DNA of 19,438 nucleotides from JAFMIT01 sp049421205 (lineage in GTDB: Bacteria > Actinomycetota > Actinomycetes > S36-B12 > UBA5976). Below are positions 14,864 through 19,438 of this stretch, piece after piece; position 1 is the stretch's first letter, and the number at the start of each line of letters is the position of its first letter. The notes under the pieces are model-generated. The model did no database searches. It saw only the letters and a list, made by a program, of their open reading frames with translations, and was not told the DNA's origin. Where the stretch lies: NCBI GenBank assembly GCA_049421205.1, contig JBMSMQ010000022.1:1-19438 (forward strand). Reading direction: 5' to 3'. A program made the position numbers and the translations under genes.

Positions 14864-16161
14864 TTCACACCAACTTTCTCAAACACTGTACTTGCAAGTG
14901 GATGAAATGTTTCATCAACAGGTGTATTCACAGCTTCTTTAATTTCGTCCTCGAAGAATCGCATTGCACCCGGGAATGGAGTTGCAGCCGCATCACCAAG
15001 TGCACAGAATGAACGCCCTGCAATTTGTTTACAGAGATCATCAATTTTCTTGAGGTCTTCTTCCATTCCTTTGCCTTTTTCAAGACGCTTCAAAAGATCG
15101 GTAATCCAATAGGTGCCTTCTCGGCATGGTGTGCACTTACCGCAAGACTCGTGTTTATAGAATGAAAGCCAACGGCTTACTGCTTTGACAACACTGACCG
15201 TTTCATCAAACACCATCGGTGTTCCAGTGCCAAGCATCGTTCCAGCTGATGCCATATCTTCATAGGTCAGCGGCAAATCAAGATGCTCTTCAATCAACAT
15301 CGGAACAGAAGAACCGCCTGGAATCCAAAACTTCAGTTGATGCCCATCGCGGATACCACCTGCATATTCCAAGAGTTCGCGCATTGTGGTACCAAGTGCT
15401 GCCTCATAGATTCCAGGTCGCTTCACGTGACCAGAGACTGCAAAAAGTTTGAATCCTGGGCTCTTCTCAGTTCCCCATTGCCTAAACCACTCCACACCAT
15501 TTCTGACAATGTAAGGAATGTTCGCAATAGTCTCAACATTGTTGATCACAGTTGGGGACGCATATAAACCTGCAACAGCGGGGAATGGTGGTTTCAATCG
15601 GGGTTGACCGCGCCGACCTTCAAGTGAATCCAAAAGTGCTGTTTCTTCACCACAAATATAGGCACCAGCTCCCGCGTGCACAACAATCTCTAAATCAAAA
15701 CCTGAACCTAAAATGTTCTTTCCTGCAAAACCTGCAGCATATGCCTCTTTCACAGCGTTTCTCACACGACGAATTGCGTGTGGCACTTCACCACGAATAT
15801 AAATAAATGCGTGATTCGCACGAATTGCATATGACGAAATGATGACACCTTCAACAAGTGAATGTGGATTTGCCAGCATCAGTGGAATGTCTTTACATGC
15901 CCCTGGTTCAGATTCATCTGCATTCACAACTAAATAATGTGGCTTTCCATCATTTTGGGGAACGAAGCTCCACTTCAATCCGGTTGGGAAGCCTGCGCCT
16001 CCGCGACCACGAAGACCTGAATCCTTGATGGTTGCGATGATTGCATCAGGATCTGTTTTAAGTGCTTGTTTTAGTGCTGTGTAGCCGTGATGTTTCTTGT
16101 AGCGATCAAGTGTGTGGCTATCTGCTTTATCCCAATGTGCGCTAAGAATTGGTGTCAACAT
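14860..16161 (-). CDS. nuoF: NADH-quinone oxidoreductase subunit F, NADH-binding flavoprotein
   Basis: Entry point of electrons: binds NADH, FMN and cluster N3; 433 residues. Seen: GLRGRGGAGFPTGLKW (49-64) and NADESEPGACKD (80-91), which hold the flavin and nucleotide, then GAGAYICGEETALLDSLEGR (164-183), and the [4Fe-4S] ligands Cys340, 343, 346 (ESCGKCTPCREGT) and Cys386 (RSFCALGDAA). The frame is open to 16236, but the family N-terminus and GAGG six bases upstream support ATG 16159-16161, one base after the nuoE stop. It overlaps nuoG by four bases. Confidence 0.97.
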   Translation of the reverse strand: MLTPILSAHWDKADSHTLDRYKKHHGYTALKQALKTDPDAIIATIKDSGLRGRGGAGFPTGLKWSFVPQNDGKPHYLVVNADESEPGACKDIPLMLANPHSLVEGVIISSYAIRANHAFIYIRGEVPHAIRRVRNAVKEAYAAGFAGKNILGSGFDLEIVVHAGAGAYICGEETALLDSLEGRRGQPRLKPPFPAVAGLYASPTVINNVETIANIPYIVRNGVEWFRQWGTEKSPGFKLFAVSGHVKRPGIYEAALGTTMRELLEYAGGIRDGHQLKFWIPGGSSVPMLIEEHLDLPLTYEDMASAGTMLGTGTPMVFDETVSVVKAVSRWLSFYKHESCGKCTPCREGTYWITDLLKRLEKGKGMEEDLKKIDDLCKQIAGRSFCALGDAAATPFPGAMRFFEDEIKEAVNTPVDETFHPLASTVFEKVGVK

Positions 16162-16162
16162 C

Positions 16163-16807
16163 TCACACCTCACCTTTTGGCAACGTATAACCCAGTTTCT
16201 TTGCCTGCTTGAGACCTGCAAGCATCTTTTCGTCAATCACAGGTTCATCTGCATCTTTTTCATCAACACCTGCAAGGACTTTTTCAGTGTGTTGAAGTCC
16301 ACGTGGTGTAGCACCTCGTGTTGCCTTGATTTTCTTGCCTGCTTTTAATGTATTGACTGCATCAAGCACATTTCCAACTGTTGCATCATCAAAGAATTCC
16401 CAGTCGAAGGTAACCACTGGTGCGTGCGTGCAAGCAGCCTGACATTCGATACGTTCAAGTGTGAACATACCGTCTCTTGTTGTTTCGTCGTGGCCCACAT
16501 CTAATTCATCACTCAATGCGTTCCAGATTTGATCCCCACCTAGTAACCCACACATCGTGTTGATGCAGACACCAACGTGATGTTTTCCGGTTTTGTGTCG
16601 TTTATACATTGTGTAAAACGTTGAAACAGCAGATACCTCTGCGGTTGTTAAATCAAGAAGTTCAGCGCAGAAAGCAATTCCATCTGGTGAAACATAACCT
16701 TCTTCGCTTTGTACAAGGTGTAATAGCGGTAAGAGAGCTGATCGGGATTCTGGATATTGAGCGATAATTGCGCGTGCTTTCTTATGGGTAGCATCTGAAA
16801 ATTCCAT
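16163..16807 (-). CDS. nuoE: NADH-quinone oxidoreductase subunit E, [2Fe-2S] protein, with a C-terminal extension
   Basis: Thioredoxin-fold subunit of the NADH-oxidising module; 214 residues, against about 166 in E. coli. Cluster N1a ligands: Cys81 and Cys86 (CINTMC), Cys122 and Cys126 (ECQAAC). The helical N-terminus (residues 1-70, with LLPLLHLVQSEEGYVSPDGI) is normal. After the core ends near residue 153, about 60 residues rich in Lys, Ala and acidic residues follow, including TPRGLQHTEKVLAGVDEKDA. Such tails occur in other actinobacterial NuoE proteins as I recall; the role is unknown. ATG overlaps the nuoD stop (TAATG); GGAGG lies 14 bases upstream, farther than ideal, so reinitiation after nuoD is likely. 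Confidence 0.96.
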   Translation of the reverse strand: MEFSDATHKKARAIIAQYPESRSALLPLLHLVQSEEGYVSPDGIAFCAELLDLTTAEVSAVSTFYTMYKRHKTGKHHVGVCINTMCGLLGGDQIWNALSDELDVGHDETTRDGMFTLERIECQAACTHAPVVTFDWEFFDDATVGNVLDAVNTLKAGKKIKATRGATPRGLQHTEKVLAGVDEKDADEPVIDEKMLAGLKQAKKLGYTLPKGEV

Positions 16808-18129
16808 TAGCGATCAACACCTCCCATCACAGGGTCAATACTTGCAACAACAGCAATTAAATCTGCAACCTGTCCGCCTTCTGCCATGGCAGGAACTGCT
16901 TGTAAGTTATTGAAGGATGGGTCGCGATAGTGAACGCGATATGGACGAGTTCCACCATCAGAAACCACATGAACTCCAAGTTCACCGCGAGGTGATTCAA
17001 CTGCAACATATACCTGACCTGCTGGCACTTCGAAACCTTCGGTGACAAGTTTGAAATGGTGAATGAGTGCCTCCATCGATTCGCCCATAATGTGGCGAAT
17101 GTGATCAAGCGAGTTTCCTTGTCCGTCACTACCAACTGCAAGTTGTGCAGGCCATGCAATTTTCTTATCTTCAACCATCACTGGGCCCGGTTGCAATCTG
17201 TCGAGACACTGTTCAATAATCTTTAATGATTCTTGCATTTCAGCAAGACGTATAAGGAATCTTCCATATGCATCACAGGATGTTTGCACTGGAACATCAA
17301 ATTCATAGGTTTCATAGCCACAATATGGTTGAGTCTTTCGAAGATCCCAGGCAATTCCAGTTGAGCGAAGTACGGGTCCTGTCATACCAAGTGCTACACA
17401 TCCAGTGAGATCGAGATACCCAACATCTTTTGTTCGAGCAGTCCATACAGAGTTATCGACAAGCATATTTGCTGTGTCTTTGAAGTTCTTTCGAAGTGTT
17501 TCAATAACTTTTCGAACTTTACCTTCAGCTCCTGCTGGCAAATCTTGAGCAAGACCACCTGGACGAATAAATGCGTGATTCATCCGAAGACCTGTGAGTT
17601 CTTCATAAAGTTCCAAGACAACTTCACGATCTCGAAGTCCAGTTGTCATTGCAGTGAGCGCACCAAGTTCCATTCCACCAGTTGCAAGACACACAAGATG
17701 TGACGAGATTCGGTTTAGTTCCATTAACATCACACGAATCACAGTTGCACGTTCTGGGATTTGTTCTTCAATTCCCAAGAGTTTTTCAACTGCAAGGCAG
17801 TATGCAACTTCATTAAAGAATGGAGACAGGTAATCCATTCGGGTAACAAATGTGACACCTTGTGTCCATGAACGATATTCAAGATTCTTTTCAATACCAG
17901 TGTGAAGGTATCCAATCGCACTTCGAACTTCTGAAACCGTTTCACCATCAAGTTCAAGAATCATTCGAAGCACACCATGAGTTGATGGATGCTGAGGACC
18001 CATGTTCACAACTACGCGTTCTTGTTGTCCAGCTTCCGCACCTGTGACCGAATCCCAATCTCCACCTGTCACAGTGTGGACGCGACCTTCAGTTGTTTCA
18101 TACGACTCTGCGAAATAATCAGTGCTCAT
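16807..18129 (-). CDS. nuoD: NADH-quinone oxidoreductase subunit D, quinone-site 49-kDa homologue
   Basis: Peripheral-arm subunit related to NiFe-hydrogenase large subunits; forms the quinone site with NuoB and NuoH. 440 residues. Seen: NMGPQHPSTHGVLRM (42-56) with His51, YLHTGIEKN (74-82) and TRMDYLSPFFNEVAYCLAVE (96-115) with Tyr100. His51 and Tyr100 are 49 residues apart, the same spacing as the quinone-binding His38/Tyr87 pair of Thermus Nqo4. The hydrogenase-type metal cysteines are absent, as expected. The start ATG overlaps the nuoC stop as TAATG, and GGAGG stands about eight bases upstream. nuoC is a separate gene here, not fused as in enterobacteria. Confidence 0.97.
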   Translation of the reverse strand: MSTDYFAESYETTEGRVHTVTGGDWDSVTGAEAGQQERVVVNMGPQHPSTHGVLRMILELDGETVSEVRSAIGYLHTGIEKNLEYRSWTQGVTFVTRMDYLSPFFNEVAYCLAVEKLLGIEEQIPERATVIRVMLMELNRISSHLVCLATGGMELGALTAMTTGLRDREVVLELYEELTGLRMNHAFIRPGGLAQDLPAGAEGKVRKVIETLRKNFKDTANMLVDNSVWTARTKDVGYLDLTGCVALGMTGPVLRSTGIAWDLRKTQPYCGYETYEFDVPVQTSCDAYGRFLIRLAEMQESLKIIEQCLDRLQPGPVMVEDKKIAWPAQLAVGSDGQGNSLDHIRHIMGESMEALIHHFKLVTEGFEVPAGQVYVAVESPRGELGVHVVSDGGTRPYRVHYRDPSFNNLQAVPAMAEGGQVADLIAVVASIDPVMGGVDR

Positions 18130-18821
18130 TAGTAACCCCTCCTTTCACTAGGAGGTGGCACAACTGCACCCTTATATTCAACTGGAATTCCACCAAGTGG
18201 ATAGTCCTTACGTTGTGGGTGTCCTGGCCAGTCATCTGGCATTTGAATTCGAGTGAGTGCTGGATGTCCATCAAAAATAATCCCGAAGAAGTCATATGTT
18301 TCGCGCTCATGCCAATCAGCATTTGGCCAGAGTGCTGTAATTGAGGGCAGGTGTGGATTCGAATCAGCAACTGCAACCTGCACACGAATCCGTCGATTGT
18401 GTGTCATCGATAGCAAATGAATCACTGCAACAAGTTCGCGGTCTTTGTCGTTCGGAAAGTGAGCACCAGAGACTGATGCACACATTTCAAAACGAAGTTT
18501 TTCATCATCGCGCAAATACTGGCAAAGGGAGAGCAAATGTTCAGGTTTTGCGTGGATGGTGAATTCACCACGATCTACTGTGTAATACTCGATTGCATCT
18601 TTTACTTTGATACCTGATTTTGTCAGCGATTTTTCAAGCACATCTGCAGCCATATCAAACCATGCACCAAATGGTTTGCTGCTAGCACCCGGCATAACTA
18701 CAGGGGCAACAAGTCCACCAAAACCAGAGGTATCACCTGAGTCTTTGTTGCGAAATGCTCCAACTCGAACATCAACTTGATGTCCTTCGGTTACACCACT
18801 AGATTTTTCGAGATCGCTCAC
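18129..18821 (-). CDS. nuoC: NADH-quinone oxidoreductase subunit C, 30-kDa homologue
   Basis: Peripheral-arm scaffold subunit, 230 residues, with no cofactor. The family signature is complete near the C-terminus: ERETYDFFGIIFDGHPALTR (172-191) followed by MPDDWPGHPQRKDYPLGG (194-211). An N-terminal hydrophilic stretch of about 45 residues, rich in Gly and Ser, precedes the conserved fold; comparable leaders exist in actinobacterial NuoC. The start is GTG 18819-18821, in a GTGA overlap with nuoB, with AAGGGA eight bases upstream. The end overlaps nuoD as TAATG. Confidence 0.96.
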   Translation of the reverse strand: MSDLEKSSGVTEGHQVDVRVGAFRNKDSGDTSGFGGLVAPVVMPGASSKPFGAWFDMAADVLEKSLTKSGIKVKDAIEYYTVDRGEFTIHAKPEHLLSLCQYLRDDEKLRFEMCASVSGAHFPNDKDRELVAVIHLLSMTHNRRIRVQVAVADSNPHLPSITALWPNADWHERETYDFFGIIFDGHPALTRIQMPDDWPGHPQRKDYPLGGIPVEYKGAVVPPPSERRGY

Positions 18822-19372
18822 CGTAACAATCCCTTCTGCAGAATTGTTGGTGTCGCTTCAAGAGCAATTTTTTCTTGTTCAATGATTTCTTTTTCGCGAT
18901 TCTTTCCAAGCTTCGTGTTTTGAATCTTGTCATGAATTTCTAAGATTGCATCAATCAACATTTCAGGTCGTGGTGGGCAACCTGGTAAGTACACATCGAC
19001 AGGCACTACGTGATCCACACCTTGGACGATTGAATAGTTGTTGAACATTCCACCAGATGATGAACATGCACCCATTGCAAGTACCCACTTTGGATTTGGC
19101 ATCTGGTCGTAAATTTGTCGAAGCACTGGAGCCATCTTTTGACTCACCCGTCCAGCAACAATCATTAAATCTGCTTGACGTGGTGATCCTCGGAAAACTT
19201 CCATACCAAATCGAGCAAGGTCATATCGACCAGCACCCGAAGCCATCATTTCAATTGCACAACATGCAAGACCAAAACTCGCAGGCCAGAGCGATCCTTT
19301 ACGTGCGTAACCCGCCGCGAACTCAACTGTGGTAAGCAAAAATCCACTTGGAAGTTTTTCTTCAAGACCCAT
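18818..19372 (-). CDS. nuoB: NADH-quinone oxidoreductase subunit B, N2 cluster protein
   Basis: Holds cluster N2, the last iron-sulfur centre before quinone; 184 residues. Ligands seen: adjacent Cys37 and Cys38 (FGLACCAIEMM), Cys103 (MGACSSSGGMF) and Cys132 (YLPGCPPRPE). RGSPRQADLMIVAGRVSQKM (61-80) is typical. The C-terminal 35 residues are charged and variable. ATG 19370-19372 follows the nuoA stop without any gap, and GGAG lies nine bases upstream within the end of nuoA. Confidence 0.98.
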   Translation of the reverse strand: MGLEEKLPSGFLLTTVEFAAGYARKGSLWPASFGLACCAIEMMASGAGRYDLARFGMEVFRGSPRQADLMIVAGRVSQKMAPVLRQIYDQMPNPKWVLAMGACSSSGGMFNNYSIVQGVDHVVPVDVYLPGCPPRPEMLIDAILEIHDKIQNTKLGKNREKEIIEQEKIALEATPTILQKGLLR

Positions 19373-19438
19373 TTAATCCCACTCCAGTCCACCACGTCGC
19401 CACACATAGGCATACACAACTAATACAGCACCAATAAA
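19373..19438 (-). CDS. nuoA: NADH-quinone oxidoreductase subunit A, C-terminal end only
   Basis: The last 21 codons and the TAA stop of a gene that starts beyond the right edge. The peptide FIGAVLVVYAYVWRRGGLEW plus a final Asp is the last helix and conserved tail of NuoA (xYxWRxGxLEW). Its position just before nuoB confirms the call. The rest of the gene and the operon promoter are outside the window. Confidence 0.9.
   Translation of the reverse strand, partial: FIGAVLVVYAYVWRRGGLEWD

Noticed and set aside
1..19438. Search by eye for CRISPR arrays, tRNA or rRNA genes, insertion sequences, phage or defence genes
   Set aside because: No repeated spacered units, no cloverleaf or rRNA-like stretch, no transposase or integrase motifs were seen. 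Nearly all sequence is explained by conserved transport and respiratory genes.

Overview
This 19.4-kb window looks like part of the chromosome of a small-genome actinobacterium with unusually low GC (low to mid 40s percent by eye). The Actinobacteria assignment rests on the gene order of the complex I operon, on a long-chain polyprenyl diphosphate synthase directly behind nuoN, and on lineage-typical traits: a long hydrophilic tail on NuoJ, an extended NuoE C-terminus and an acidic loop in NuoN. Low GC with nearly no intergenic space points to a streamlined aquatic lineage such as the freshwater acI/Nanopelagicales group. That placement is inference; no rRNA or other marker gene is present.

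Layout. (1) 1-2220, minus strand: two permeases of a branched-chain amino-acid type ABC transporter. livH has an unusual exported N-terminal domain, and livM runs off the left edge. (2) 2221-2419: divergent promoter region. (3) 2420-3310, plus strand: a RarD-family EamA transporter, the only plus-strand gene. (4) 3266-3646, minus strand: a small membrane-protein reading frame broken by two in-frame stop codons, called here a pseudogene. (5) 3703-19438, minus strand: one continuous operon reading from the right edge, nuoA (last 21 codons only), nuoB, C, D, E, F, G, H, I, J, K, L, M, N, and then the polyprenyl diphosphate synthase.

How the genes work together. NuoE, F and G form the NADH-oxidising arm. 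NuoB, C, D and I carry electrons to quinone. NuoA, H, J, K, L, M and N form the membrane arm. All cluster-binding cysteines and the key membrane Glu/Lys residues that I could place are intact, so the complex should be a functional proton-pumping NADH:quinone oxidoreductase. The polyprenyl synthase probably makes the side chain of the menaquinone that the complex reduces. Neighbouring genes overlap by 1, 4 or 11 bases or sit 0-11 bases apart, which suggests translational coupling. The nuo promoter lies beyond the right edge.

I found no rRNA, tRNA, CRISPR, insertion sequence, phage or defence module. Most of the window is ordinary core metabolism. The items worth a second look are the LivH fusion and the broken membrane gene between rarD and the synthase.
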